This document shows, piece after piece, positions 22,256-34,130 of a DNA stretch of 64,000 nucleotides. The stretch comes from Hysterangium stoloniferum (lineage: Eukaryota > Basidiomycota > Agaricomycetes > Hysterangiales > Hysterangiaceae). How positions within the stretch are numbered: position 1 is the first letter of the stretch; each line of letters begins with the position of its first letter. The notes beneath the pieces are model-generated. The model did not search any database and was not told the origin of the DNA. It saw only the letters and a list, made by a program, of their open reading frames with translations. The position numbers and the translations under genes are program-made. The stretch is from positions 868,001-932,000 of the forward strand of contig WHVD01000004.1 in the NCBI GenBank assembly GCA_015178975.1, in the 5' to 3' direction.

Positions 22256-23039
22256 AAGTAATGTGTTATGTAAGCTACCTTTGGTAAGTTGGAATGCAGC
22301 ATAGGGTAACTGTATAGCTGCATTTCACCTATGGATACCATATGTAGTATAGAGACCAATAACATAGCCCTCTCAGTGAACATTTATCATTCACCGAGAG
22401 GTACACACATTTCCCTTGTCTTGCACTAATAGTTTACTTACTGTTATCTAGATTATATATATGTAGGCAGATAACAATACATATATGAGTGAAGGTTTAT
22501 GTTGACAACAATGAGACCAAATATTATCAAGTCATAGTGTAGGGAGTCACACTCCCTTACACTACACCTTTGCCATGCTGAATTTGGTGCCACATGGTTT
22601 TATGCAGACTGAAGCAGCATTTGTCCATGCTGGTATTCAAGCAACTTGCTTGAATACCAATGGTCTCTCATTATAGACCATTAGGTTGACATCTTGATCA
22701 TGGTAACCAGCTTGTCCTATTAGTGTTTGTTGGTGCAAAGGTTTATCTGTAAGGGCATACATATGTTGCTGACATATGTCTTACTTATCTAGTTATACAG
22801 TATCATGTATACAGACCAATAGTATTAGTGTGCATCCTACTAGATAGTTCTGGCTATGTATCTCATGTTATTATTAGTTCAATAGTAAGATGACTTCTGT
22901 CATGATAAGGTTAGAGTTACATTGATCCTTATCATGATATAGGCTCTGGACTAGATGATAGTTGATAGCTATCTATAGTTTACCCTACACCCTAGAGGCT
23001 ATATAGGAGGATATCTGAAAACTATTATGTTCGATAAAA
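22256..23039. other. Unassigned repeat-like sequence
   Basis: No coding similarity. A stretch ending GTAGGGAGTCACACTCCC (near 22537-22555) also ends the block 49935-50434, so part of this is a related LTR end. A 14-base inverted pair around 22370-22390 (CTCTCAGTGAAC / TTCACCGAGAG) is visible. Confidence 0.4.
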
Positions 23040-25886
23040 TCCATGGAAATTGAGTTCCAGGGTTTTTCTGGTATCGGAAGTTGCTTGAGAAGGCTGTATG
23101 GCTTATGTCTCTGGGTTTTAGAGCATAAGCAGGTGGTGCATGACTTACAGAACTGGGTTATGAAATCTTGGAGGTTGGCCCAAGTATACTCTCTTTGGAT
23201 TAGACCAAGAGTATTGTTAATGCCGTAATGTCTGGAGATTGGATGATCGTGTTTGTACTGAAGTACATGGAGTCAGATATTATTGGAATCTGGAATGTAG
23301 ATACATCCATCGAGATGGATAAAACCTTGAGAGTCTTGTGACCATCAGGGTTGGTCAGGATTATCGAGAACTTCTAGGTGTGGCTTGAGGGCTGGGTTGG
23401 AAGTGACTGTGGAAAGGATATCTTGATGTAATTGCTCAATGTCCAAATCATAATGCTACGCATAATTGGATAGTAGAGGGAAGTCACTCGAATAGATGTG
23501 AAAAGTTGCTGTGTTGTAAAGACCGGTTTCAAGTTATGTGGATTAACAATGGTGTAGTTACTTTCCCCCTCTTTAGGATAGACATCCCATCATCGGGTCA
23601 TGGCATCTGGTTTTCCACCAAGATGGCCAGGTTGGAAACGGATAATCATGTTGAAATCAGATAGAAATTTGGACCAGTGGGCTTGCTGGCAGGTCAAAAG
23701 TTTAGTGGTAGAAAAATATTTGAGATTTTTGTGATCGGTAATGATGTCAATGGGAGTTGCGGAACCTTCGAGGTAGTGATGTCAATGTTTGAAAGCTTCA
23801 AAGATTGCCAAAAGTTCCTTATTATGAATGTCATAGTTGAGTTCGGACACTTTCAGTGTCTGAGAAAGGAATGTGACTGGATGAATTTCACCATCGGAAT
23901 CTTGAATGGAAAGAATCATGGCAATTGCATAGTCGGAAGCATTGGTTTCCACAATAAGTGGAACATCAGGTTTCCAATGGGAAAGAATTGGGGCAGAAGT
24001 GAAAGCATTTTTTAAAGTCTGGAAAGCAGAGTGGCATTTGTCATCAGAAACCCATGGTTGAGATTTATGGGTAAGGTGAGTGAGCAGTATTGTAATATCC
24101 AAGTAGTTCCGAATAAAATGATGGTAGAAATTTGTGAAACCTAAAAATGACTGAATGTCTTTGACTTTCTGTGGTTCAGGCCAATCACAGACAACTTGAA
24201 CCTTGGTTTTGTCCATATGGAGACCCTCAGGTCTGATAATGAAACCTAAGTATTCAATAGAATCCATGTCAAAATAGCATTTTTTACCATTGGTGAAAAG
24301 ACCATTTTTTTGGAGTCTTCGGAAAACTTCACAGACTTGTTCATCATGAAGAAGGGGATCCTCAGAAAATACCAAAATGTTGTCCAAATGGACTATAACA
24401 CATATGTCAAGCATGTCGGAAAATATATCATTAGCAAAATGTTGAAAAGCGGAAGGGGCATTGGTAAGGCCAAACGGCATAACTAACCATTCAAAGGATC
24501 CATAGCAAGTCCGAAAAGCAGTTTTCCATCATCACCCTCAGCAATTTGGACCAAATGATAGGCGTGTTTAAGATCTTTTTTGGTGTAGATCTGAGCTTTC
24601 CGTGGGGCATCGAGTAAGTGGGTAATGAGTGGAAGTGGGTACTTATCTTTCCGTGTGATGGAATTTAATCCTCTGAAATTGACACAGAGTCGAAGGGAAC
24701 CATCCTTCTTCTTGACAAAAAGGATGGGTGCTCCATATGGAGACTTTGAGGGATGGATAAAACCTATCAACAGATGTTCATCCAAGAACTCCCAAATAGA
24801 CGAAAGTTCCAATTGGGATAATGGGTAAATAGGTCCTAACGGAGCGTTTGAACCAGGCTCAATATCGACTTTTAAGTTGTAGGGCCTGTGTGGTGCAAGC
24901 TGGTCAGCTTTTTGCTTCTGAAAATATCCATGAAATCATGGTATTTTTCGGGAACTCCTTCCAGGTCGGCTTTTAGCTTGGATAATTCTGGAGTCACAAA
25001 ATGTCCAGATGCTTCATGAACTTTTAAGCTGATCGAAAAACACTGCAATCTGTCCAGTTTACTCACCCTAACAAATGCTGAAGCATTGATGAGAGAGATT
25101 TTCGGAGGTTCAGAGGTTTCGGTAGAAGCTGGAAGTGCCATCGAGGCCGAAGAGGCTCTGGCCAGAAAAGATGCTGCAGGAGGAATTGAAGTGTTGGGAA
25201 TCCGGAAATTAATACTGCCCAATACCCAGTCAATCAACAGATTATATCAGGTGAGCCAGTTGTATCCAAGAACTACTGGACAGCTAGAGTCCAACTGTGT
25301 TACAAAAAAATAACCATCTGGGATGTTCCACATGGGAACTGGATAGACATGTCACAGGCTTGAGTAATTGCTGTATTGCTAGTGCCATTGAACAGATGCA
25401 AAGAAATTGTGGGACAGAAAGGAGTCTCAGATTATGTTTTGTGGCAAAGGTGGTATCTACAAAACAGTGTGTGGAGCCAGAATCTATCAGAGCTCGGAAT
25501 ACTAAATTTCCAAGAAGGTCAGAGATGAGTATTACAAATAGTGACAAGATAATTGGAGACTCATTGATTGTCCTTCAAACTCCAGTGCGGGATGATTCTT
25601 TGCTTTCCTCAGCAGTTTTCAAATAGTCAGCAAATTTCACAATGGAGTTGACAAACAACATTTCAGTCGGTTCATCGGAAGATTTCTTTTTCAATGTCGC
25701 TGGCTGTTCTTCTACTTCATTGTTGGAAGTATTGGGAGCATTGAGATCCTTTGCTACCTTGGTAACTTCTTCGATGGAAGCTGATACTGTCAGCTGAATT
25801 GGGGTTTCGGGTTGTTGGGTGGTATAAAGTTGCAATGGGGATTGAAGTTGAGATGGTCCTTTAGCAGCTTTGCATTTGGGACCCAT
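23040..25886 (-). pseudogene. Ty3/gypsy gag-pol remnant (minus strand)
   Basis: From 25886 down: a gag start MGPKCKAAKGPSQLQSPLQL, then a jump (gag core missing) to the protease with ALIDSGSTHCFVD (near 25490), the linker DWVLGSINF and VPEKYHDFMDIF, and RT. RT reads LCVNFRGLNSITRKDKYPLP, then MPFGLTNAPSAFQHF and VIVHLDNILVFS (the usual YVDD-type box is HLDN here). RNase H gives LIVETNASDYAIAMILS and YDIHNKELLAIFEAF. The integrase zinc finger HDHPISRHYG ... CKSCTTC ends near 23060. The integrase core is absent. Stops and shifts occur between most blocks. With the LTR at 25921-26484 it forms a 5' half-element. RT, RNase H and protease motifs make the family assignment firm. Confidence 0.85.
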
Positions 25887-25920
25887 GATGAGTGAGTCAC
25901 AGAATTGAGATCTGATATAT

Positions 25921-26484
25921 TGTTAAGTGCCATGTTGGAAACTTATTCTGGAACTATCAGAAAGTCACCAGGAATTCGGAAACTATCAGATAGGGTCAGG
26001 ATGTTGGCTTCAGATTATGTGCTGTGCCTCTACACAAACACTCAAAGTCCTTAATTTCAGAGGTGAGACTTACAATGGAAGATATGGATATTCAGAGTTC
26101 TGAAGAGTTCCGAATATCGAGCATACAGAAAGACAGGAGAAGGAATAAGAAACTAAGTTGATATCAGATCTAAGGTAAAGTACAAATTCACGGAAACTAA
26201 TATAAGTCTACTCGTTATTGTACTACAAACTAATTCCATAATAAGATGGAAACGGAAGTGTACTTAAACGGAAATACAATAAGACATAATAGGGAGACAA
26301 TATTCCGAAACGGGAATATAACAAACAAACAAGTGAATACTTGTCGACGGACAAATTACCAAATGCGGAACAAATGAAAAATGCAGATGATACGGTAACT
26401 GTGATGTTCCGTAGTCGGAGGTCGGAAGTCGGAAGTCGGAGATCGGAAGTCAGATATTGAAACATCCGGGAACGGGTCGTAACA
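25921..26484 (-). repeat. LTR B, 5' LTR of the gypsy remnant
   Basis: 564 bp, starting (minus) TGTTACGACCCGTTCCCGG and ending GGCACTTAACA. The complete solo copy 58644-59208 has the same ends and nearly the same length. The gag start follows 35 bases beyond its end. It includes a degenerate form of the shared motif near 26008. Confidence 0.85.
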
Positions 26485-26779
26485 CTAAAGTAAAGTACAA
26501 ATTCGCAGAAACTAATATAAGTCTTCTCATTATTGTACTACAAACTAAGACCACAATAAGATGGAAATGGAAAGTATTCTGAAACAGGAATACAATAAGA
26601 TGAATTGGGGAGACAATATTCTGAAATGGGAATATGATAAACAAACAAGTGAATACTTGTCAACAGACAAATTACCAAATGTGGAACAAGGGAAGAATAT
26701 GGAAGATATGGTAACTATGATGTTCCATAGTCGGAAGTCGGAAGTCAGATGTTGAAACATCTGGGAACGGGTTGTAACA
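26485..26779 (-). repeat. Partial tandem copy of LTR B
   Basis: It repeats the first ~295 bp of the neighbouring LTR (GTAAAGTACAAATTC, AACTAATATAAGTCT, GAACGGGT[CT]GTAACA) with substitutions that are mainly loss of CpG. It probably reflects an earlier insertion of the same family at this spot or a local duplication. Confidence 0.7.
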
Positions 26780-27395
26780 AATATCAACTGTTTAGGTACG
26801 ACATGACGAAGTATTGACTATTTAAGTCTAATATGGACAAAGTGTGTATTGACTGTCTAAGTTCAATACAACTGAAAGGATTAGTTATCTTAAGTACCAA
26901 ATAGATAGCTAAGACAACTGCAAGAAGAATTGACTCTACAGTACAATTATGAGCAACAGCTTTAATGATTAAGGAAATAATAAGAGAGTTGAACAAGCAG
27001 AGTAGTGCAGGTACAATCCACATGGATCGAGATAATGATTCGAGTTTCAACTAATGTGGTTCGAAACAGTGATTGTGCTGATAGTTGAAGTCCATCCATG
27101 ACAGTCGAGACAATACCCCAATCACAACTTACAGGACACTAAGTGGTGTCTGGGCAAGTTGTGGTTATGGGGTAAAAGGTGTCTGAGTTCTAACTATAGG
27201 CACTAGAGTACATAGATCTACTGTAGTATGTGTGTGCCCACAAGAGTCTATGTACCATAGGAATACATAGATCGTCAAACTAATATATGCGCGTGATAAA
27301 ATAAAGAGAAAAATTGAAATAATAATTGAAATATAGTGTGGGTCCATCTGGACTATATTTCAGAATGTATTTCACAGTACCTCTCACACATGGAC
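26780..27395. other. Unassigned AT-rich sequence
   Basis: No gene recognised. The part 27150-27360 resembles the end of the mobile unit 58181-59404 (GGGTAAAAGGTGTCTGAGTT, CCCACAAG, AATAAAATAAAG), so it may be a fragment of that unit. Confidence 0.4.
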
Positions 27396-27968
27396 ATGGT
27401 GAATATTTAAAAATAACCAATCACTGGGACAGTTTTGTCCCCTACTCTTTTTGAATCAGATATCTTGTTATTCTAGTACTTTGTATGGCCTTTCTTGTCC
27501 TTTATTACAGCATCAAGTCTTCTGGGCATATTTTCAATCAGTTTCTGACACTTCTGAGGCTCAATCTTTGCCCACTCCACTTCCACCCTCTCCTATAACC
27601 CCTAAACTCCCTTTGGTGGTGAAGGATTTTTCTAGAGCTGTTTCTTCAGGTGGAACCAAAGATATTCTATAGGATTCAGATCAGGAGACTGTGCTGGCCA
27701 GTCTAACACCTGAATATGATTTTCAGAAAACCATTTTTGTGCCATCTTGGATGTGTGTTTAGGTCATTATCCTGCTGGAAAATGGCCTCATCTGCTGGAA
27801 TCTCCAAATCTTCAATGCTCTGGGACAAATGCTGAGCCAGGATCTCCACATATTGTGCAGAATCCATCCTCCCTTCAATCTCTGCAAGATTCCCACTCCA
27901 TTCCAACCCATGCAGTCCCACACCATGATATTTCCACCTCCATACTTACTTAACTGTAGATTGGGTTG
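27396..27968 (-). pseudogene. Truncated Tc1/mariner copy
   Basis: It matches 36010-36570 of the full element: inner repeat CACTGGGACAGTTTTG, then minus-strand transposase pieces including MDSAQYVEILAQHLSQS and [22 protein letters not shown] holds the second catalytic Asp. Both the N-terminal half and the outer inverted repeat are missing. Confidence 0.85.
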
Positions 27969-28870
27969 TTATATTCCTTTTTGACACAGGTTATGGGTCC
28001 TCACCATAAGTAGTGGAACAAGCATATACATACCTCTACTTTAGAACTTGACACTGGGTAGATGATTGATGACATAATCAAGTGTGAGTTGTTCAGATGG
28101 AATGGAATCTAAACTGACAACAAATTTGTCATACGAGTTGTCAAGGCTATTGGTGAGGACCAAAATCATTTCTTCTTCCTCACAAGTTTTTAGCCAATGA
28201 TGAAGAGTGTCATCCATATTAACTGATGGAGGTGCAGTTGTCTTACATAGGATCCCATTGTTGTCAGACCCCTGTGACTTGTTTCTTACTAGAAAACCCT
28301 TGTCATCTTGTTATCGGAGCCTCTGCTCACATCATTACCCTTTGCAGTGCCCCCAATACATAGTACAATTCCACCCTATTCCATCTCCACTCTACCCATT
28401 CCTCCATTTCCATCTCCACATATACTCTTATTTGCCACCTAGTATTGTTTCTTAGTACCATACATTAGTTTCTATCACATCCCCTCTTCCCAGCTTAGAT
28501 CTTAATAAGTTGCATGACTGAGGTGTTGTGAGATGTACTTCACAGTGGCAATCCAGAGCTGCATGCTATGTGTGTTGGCTTTCCTCATGGTTAGAAATAA
28601 TTGGCAGTGAAGAGTAAGTCAAGATGCAAATCCATGAGCAACATGAACCTGGCACAAATTTTCCCAAGAGATGATGGGATTACTTTTATGGAGATGAGGA
28701 AGTTCCTCTGGTTCAATGCCAAGAGTGAGTTCCAATTGTGCAATTTGTTGTTTTATAATGAGTGTATGGACAAGGTTTGAAGATGGTGAACCTTGGAGTT
28801 GGGTTTCTGAGCTGTCAATGAGGTCCCAGACATCCTTGTGAACAAGAAGCACTCATATAAATGCACCATG
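27969..28870 (-). pseudogene. Ty1/copia gag remnant (minus strand)
   Basis: Minus-strand frame 28852-28619 reads DVWDLIDSSET and SWENLCQVHVAHGFAS, and after an interruption the frame at 28200-28050 reads LTNSLDNSYDKFVVSLDSI and LTLDYVINHLPS; these are consecutive blocks of the copia gag. About 28215-28580 between them appears to be inserted LTR-like sequence. GGTTATGGGTCC near 27990 resembles the half-tRNA primer site. Confidence 0.65.
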
Positions 28871-29000
28871 TACTATAATTTTCTTCTTTTGGAAGTAATG
28901 CTCATTCCCCATTTTGGATAAGTATGCAACACTGATTTGGAATAATGGAAAGATGAAAAGGAAGAAATAATCCACCAACTGCAGATTTGAATGTACTGCC

Positions 29001-29737
29001 TGTTAAGGGACAGGCAGGCTCATAAAGGGTTTCTGGAGAACACTGTGGATGATCTGGTAGGACTTGGCTTCAGCTTATAAGCTGTGCCCTCACAAGATTG
29101 GAAACCTGGGGAGTCCAGGAGTAGTCAATAGGTCAATAGGTTGAACAGTCAATAGATTGGAAGGCCAGTCAGAAGGCCTGCAGGCTCTGATGAGGTCGAT
29201 AGCATTGTGGTTCAAAGATGAGAGATGGTAATTGAGCAGGGTACATATATGCTAAGTTACTGGGGGAAAACTAAGTTGAGGAGAACTTAGTTGATTTTCT
29301 GACCAGATTGTATGTACAACAATGCAATACCAAATTTGGTAATAATAAAGATCAAAATAAGTAATCATGAAATGAGATGAGTAAATACCAAACTAGGTGT
29401 TAGGGATAGAATGGAATGGAAGTGGGGTGTGAAACATGACAGGTCATTTGACCATAATGGGAATGGGGCTCAGTTAGAGAGCTGATGGGGTGTCTGGGTG
29501 GAGTCCAGTGACTGGCACATGAGTCAGAGTCAGATATAGATAGGTTTGACATGCACAGGTCCCACCGGGCACTCCAGATGTGACTGTACTTTGGGTACCA
29601 TATAGATGGTCGGGTGCATATATGTAAGGCAGGGTCTGGATGCCAGCAGGTTTTCTGGTTAACTGTAACCAGGTGGGTATAGAGGGTCGTGCATGTAGGA
29701 TGGGGTCCAGAGCCTGGTGGGTTTTCCAGGCCTAACA
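29001..29737 (-). mobile_element. Solo LTR, family C, target duplication CTGCC
   Basis: On the minus strand it starts TGTTAGGCCTGGAAAACCC and ends GTCCCTTAACA. CTGCC flanks it on both sides (28996-29000, 29738-29742). The shared motif lies at 29053-29085, where CAGCTTATAAGCTG is a perfect palindrome. Confidence 0.85.
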
Positions 29738-30109
29738 CTGCCCCAGAGTCCTTCCCATGTGAGTAGCTTGGTTCTATATAGTGACCTAGTCCTGCAAGTT
29801 CAATGTAATGCCCCAGAGTCCTTCCTGTGTGAGTATTACAGCTTCTAAGTCCTTCTATACAACTGCCTGAAAATAATTAGGATGAGTAACTGCTCAAAGG
29901 AACAAAATCTGCATGGCAATGAATCCAGATAATAATTCAATGGGGCCAATAACCTGTTAAATTACAGCAAGGATGAATGTCAGTACATGGTGGATGCAAA
30001 AAAAAAGCATTGGTATTAGCAAGCAACTGTATAGTAATTCTTAACTGATTAGAAATTTTATCAACAAACAAATGTGAGATTACTAGTCAAATATATTCCA
30101 TTTCAACAA
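29738..30109. other. Spacer between solo LTR and TPR gene
   Basis: No gene recognised. The string GCCCCAGAGTCCTTCC occurs twice (about 29740 and 29812), a short direct repeat. Confidence 0.5.
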
Positions 30110-31410
30110 ATAGATTCTTGCCAAATTGGTGTCAGGGTGCTCTGGTCCCAGTATGAGCTGTCAGGCTTCCAACACCTGACACTCAAGCACCTTTGCCTCT
30201 TTGGGCCTTCCCAGATCACAGTAGGTGCCTACCAAATTGTCCTTGGCATGTATGGTGTCAGGGTGCTCTGGTCCTAGTATGAGCTGTTCGGCTTCCAACA
30301 CCTGAAGCTGAAGCACCTCTGCCTCCTTGGGCTTCCAAGATCATTGTAGGTACTTGCCAAATTGGCCTTAGACACAACAGTGTGAGGGTGCTCTGGTCCT
30401 AGTATGAGCTGTTGGGCTTCCAACACCTGAAGCTGAAGCACCTCTGCCTCCTTGGGCCTTCTCAGATCATGGTAGGTACTTGCCAAAGTGGCTGTGGCAT
30501 GTATGGTGTCAGGGTGCTCTGGTCCTAGTGTGAGCTGTCTGGCTTCCAACACCTGAAGCTGAAGTAGCTCTGCCTCCTTGGGCTTTCCCAGAAGATTGTA
30601 GGTACTTGCCAGATTGGCCTTGGCATGTATGGTGTCAGGGTGCTCTGGTCCTAGTATAATCTGTTGGGCTTCCAACACCTGAAGCTGAAGCACCTCTGCC
30701 TCCTTGGGCCTTCCCAGATCATTGTAGGTTCTTGCCAAATAGCCCTTGGACACCACAGTGTGAGGGTGCTCTGGTCCTAGTATGAGCTGGTGGGCTTCCA
30801 ACACCTGAAGCTGAAGCACCTCTGCCTCTTTGGGCCTTCCCAGATCATTGTAGGTACTTGCCAATTTGGCCTTGGCCAGAATGCTGTGAGGGTGCTCTGG
30901 TCCTAGTATGAGCTGTTGGGCTTCCAACACCTGAAGCTGAAGCACCTCTGCCTCTTTGGGGCTTCCCAGATCATTGTAGGTACTTGCCAATTTGGCCTTG
31001 GCCAGAATGGTGTGAGGGTGCTCTGGTCCTAGTATGAGCTGTTGGGCTTCCAACACCTGAAGCTGAAGTAGCTCTGCCTTGGGCCTTCCCAGAAGATTGT
31101 AGGTACTTGCCAGATTGGCCTTGGCATGTATGGTGTCAGGGTGCTCTGGTCCTAGTATAATTTGTTGGGCTTCCAACACCTGAAGCTGAAGCACCTCTGC
31201 CTCCTTGGGCCTTCCCAGATCATTGTAGGTACGTGCTAAATTGGCCTTGGACACAATGGTGTGAGAGTGTTCTGGTCCTAGTATGAGCTGTTGGGCTTCC
31301 AACACCTGAAGCTGAAGCACCTCTGCCTCCTTCGGCCTTCCCAGATGATTGTATGTCCTTGCCAAAATGGCCTTAGCTAAAAGAGTTCAAAGTGCTCTGC
31401 ACCCAGGACA
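30110..31410 (-). repeat. 126-bp tandem repeat encoding TPRs (about ten units)
   Basis: Positions of the string GTCCTAG (or its variant) are 30145, 30271, 30396, 30522, 30648, 30774, 30900, 31026, 31149, 31275 and ~31400. Spacing is 126 bp, except 125 where a base is missing (twice) and 123 where one codon is lost. Each unit encodes 42 residues with ASTYNDLGRPKEAE and LQVLEAQQLILGPEH. Differences between units cluster in the residues after GPEH. Confidence 0.9.
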
Positions 31411-34130
31411 CTGTCTCTCTTTGTCAATACCACTTCCTGTATATCCTGGGCGATGTCCCATTGGCCAAATATTCCCAAGATCATTGAAAATTTACTAAAC
31501 ATGTCATCATAGTAGACCCCCAGACCCTTCTCACTATAGCTTTTGCGTCTAAATGCCTGAATGTGGAGCAAAAGGCTCCATTGCCCAATAATATCCTCTT
31601 TAGTACCTCCAGGTAGGATAGCCCCCACTAAGAGAGCTCTTGCTGTGCCTATATAAAGAGAATTATCACTTCTCAAAGCTCTGTCTCTACTCCATGCATG
31701 AATCACTGGATGCATTGTCCAGGAAAGAGACCCATGTGTATCATCACCTTTGGATAGCAGGGAATAATCACATGATACTTGCATTGCCTGTCTAAATTCC
31801 ATGTTTGTCCATTCTCCATTCTCATTACATTTAAGCAAATGAGTGGGAAGATCAGATGTTGTAGTTTGAAGTTGTTCATCATATATGACTGGGGGAACTG
31901 ACTCTGCAGCTTGTTTGAATATTCTTTCCATAATATTTTGATGGTGAAAGAAACCTAATACTCTGAGAATGAATAGGGCATTCTGTGCAGTTTCAGGAAA
32001 GGCAACTGATGTCTCAATGAGATTATATGAGATATCCAATGCACTATACACAGTGTGATTGTATCTTGATGCTCCTTTCAGAGAAGGATGGTTAGCATCC
32101 AGCAAGTTTGCTGTCTGTACTTGGTACATTTTCAAATAATCATAAAGTGTGCACAATCCTGCAGATATTGTTGCTCCTGCAATGTCCACAGCAAGTGGCA
32201 AGGAGCCTAAGGTTTCTACAATATTTTTTGACACTGCACTCATTGTAGTATCAGAATTCTTTTCAAGCTTGGCTGCAGTCTCAAATAGAGAAATAGCACT
32301 GTCTTGATTCATTGGTAGAATTTCAATGGATGATGTTACATGGGCCATAATAACAGGACTCCGGCTTGTAATCAGGGCATGAATCAATCTGATTTTGTCT
32401 ACATATTGAAAGATTTCATCACCCATCCCATCAGCATTGTCAAATATAAGGAGCCACTTCTTTCTATTATGAGACAACCATTCCAGAACTCCATCACTGG
32501 ACCTTTCAACACCTTGTGCTTTAACATCAGGATCATCTGCAATACTGGCAAAACCATTTTGTAAGGTCATTGTGTTTGTGGTATCAATCCAGATAACTCT
32601 CCAATAGTTACTGATTTATTAATCAGAATCTATAGAACAGACTCATTGAAGTGGCTTGTTGCTTACTAGTCATTGGACAACACCTCTTCAAATAAATTTC
32701 AAACATATCTGAGTTTTCCCCACCCCTGCCATCCCATATAAAAGAACATGTCTCCATGGTTGAGGATTATTAGGTGCAAAGAATTTCCTCAGTGTGGTAA
32801 GATATTCCTCCTGTCCCAAGAACCTTGGACTAGGGCAGAGTTTGGCTCTATATGTCATTCCTCTGGACTCCACCTCTATTGTGCCAAATCATATCAATAT
32901 GCACAATATTTGCTATATATTTCTCACCAGCATGCTCAAACTTAGACCACCAGAGTTGTATCAGGGATGGTGCTTTCTTGGTCATATCTTGTATGGTGGC
33001 TGATATAAAAATGAAGTCATCATCATTTTGAGATGCAAATTTGGTCATCCCGTTATGATCCTTAGACATGCCTATCATCTCCATATTAACAGCACCTGGG
33101 ATTACAGCAGATAATTTAGGAACAATCTTGGAAAGGCACTGTAAGTCTATCACAGAGCCATGCATATACATAAACTCACAATTTGAGAACTTTGATCAGG
33201 CAGAACAGTCAGTAAAGTTTCATAAAAGAATTTGGTACAGAAATCTGCACTTATTGGATTGTAAGAAGACAATTGCTGCTGCAACCACTCAGAGTTGAAG
33301 ATCAAGTGCTTCAATAATACATTATTAGTTCTGCTGGATAGCGATGCAAGGTTCAGCAATTCATTAGCAGGGTTGGTAATGGCAAGGGTGCCTTGATGTG
33401 GTGTGCCGAGGAATAGAATGCCATACGTAGACAAAGCTATCCATCTGTGTTCAACCAGGTGACCTTTGCATGCCTGATTGGCTTGCATCAGAGCCTAAAC
33501 ATGCATCAACATTGAATTACAGCCGGACACCTGTTACAGAAATCAACCCACGTGTTTGAGAATAATCCCTCCAGCACTGTGTGCAATGAAGATTATAGGC
33601 CATTTCTGAGGTACTTCCTATGAGGAAATCATAAGTTCGCTACATATCAATTGTACAAACCGTAGTATCTGAAATTTGTCTGAAAGAAGCCAAGCGTGCA
33701 AGAAAGCTCTCTGCGTGACCATCCAATATCTGTGTGGATGATGCAACCACGCTCTGGGTGTAGGCATCATAACCATAGGTCAAAATCCTAGCGGAAGGTA
33801 CACGCTGGGGTAAGAAATCGTGAAGCCAGAGGCTACCGTTGTCTGCTGTCCATGATGCCTCACGATGTCCTTCCAAGCCGTGGATGGCCACGATGCTGTA
33901 CAAGATGTAGTTGAGTCTCGTTGGATAATAGAATTTGATATTTGATTGCTTACTCGATTAAAGGAGAAATACCTGGTGAAAGCTCCTTGATGCTGAAACC
34001 CTGAGAGTGGGTTTGTTCTTGAGGGTTGGATTGGAATGTATCATGTACTAGTCCGACTGAAGGTGATAAGGAACCTTTAGACTGTAACTGCTGTGGAGGG
34101 ACTCGAAAAGAATCCAGAGGTTCTGACTCT
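30110..34130 (-). CDS. NLR-like STAND protein: alpha/beta hydrolase, NB-ARC, TPR array
   Basis: Inferred exons (minus strand): ~34129-33954, 33916-33661, 33617-33552, 33494-33180, 33138-32928, 32875-32667, and 32610 to about 30110. Five introns of 41-57 nt have GT-AG ends and keep phase; the first (37 nt) is unusually short. Domain order: a Ser/Pro-rich leader; an alpha/beta hydrolase with IVAIHGLEGHRE and, across an intron, IIFIAHSAGG (nucleophile Ser kept); then SAVIPGAVNMEMIG; the P-loop GMAGVGKT; Walker B WLLIFDNAD; ALITSRSP; LGSLPLAVDIAG; and MHPVIHAWSRD. C-terminal are about ten 42-residue TPRs of the kinesin-light-chain kind. Fungal proteins of this build are thought to sense non-self cues and signal through the N-terminal domain; the role here is inferred. 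Breaks seen: an extra T near 32690 right after the P-loop, a missing T near 31378, a missing G near 30330, and a stop beyond. The start codon is not identified. It may be a recent pseudogene, or some breaks may be sequence errors. Confidence 0.8.
33661..33916 (-). other. Hydrolase-domain exon of the NLR-like gene
   Basis: This exon encodes LNYILYSIVAIHGLEGHRE, SWTADNGSLWLHDFLP, ARILTYGYDA and FLARLASFR. In the DUF676/PGAP1-like alpha/beta hydrolase group this is the first strand with the oxyanion His-Gly and the following helix. It ends at a GTTTGT donor. The frame seems to start with TTG at 33903, but coding continues upstream across a splice site. Confidence 0.75.

Noticed and set aside
33917-33953. 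Confident call of a 37-nt first intron in the NLR-like gene
   Set aside because: The donor GTAAGC and the phase fit, but 37 nt is shorter than the other introns (41-57 nt). It is kept only as the best available model.
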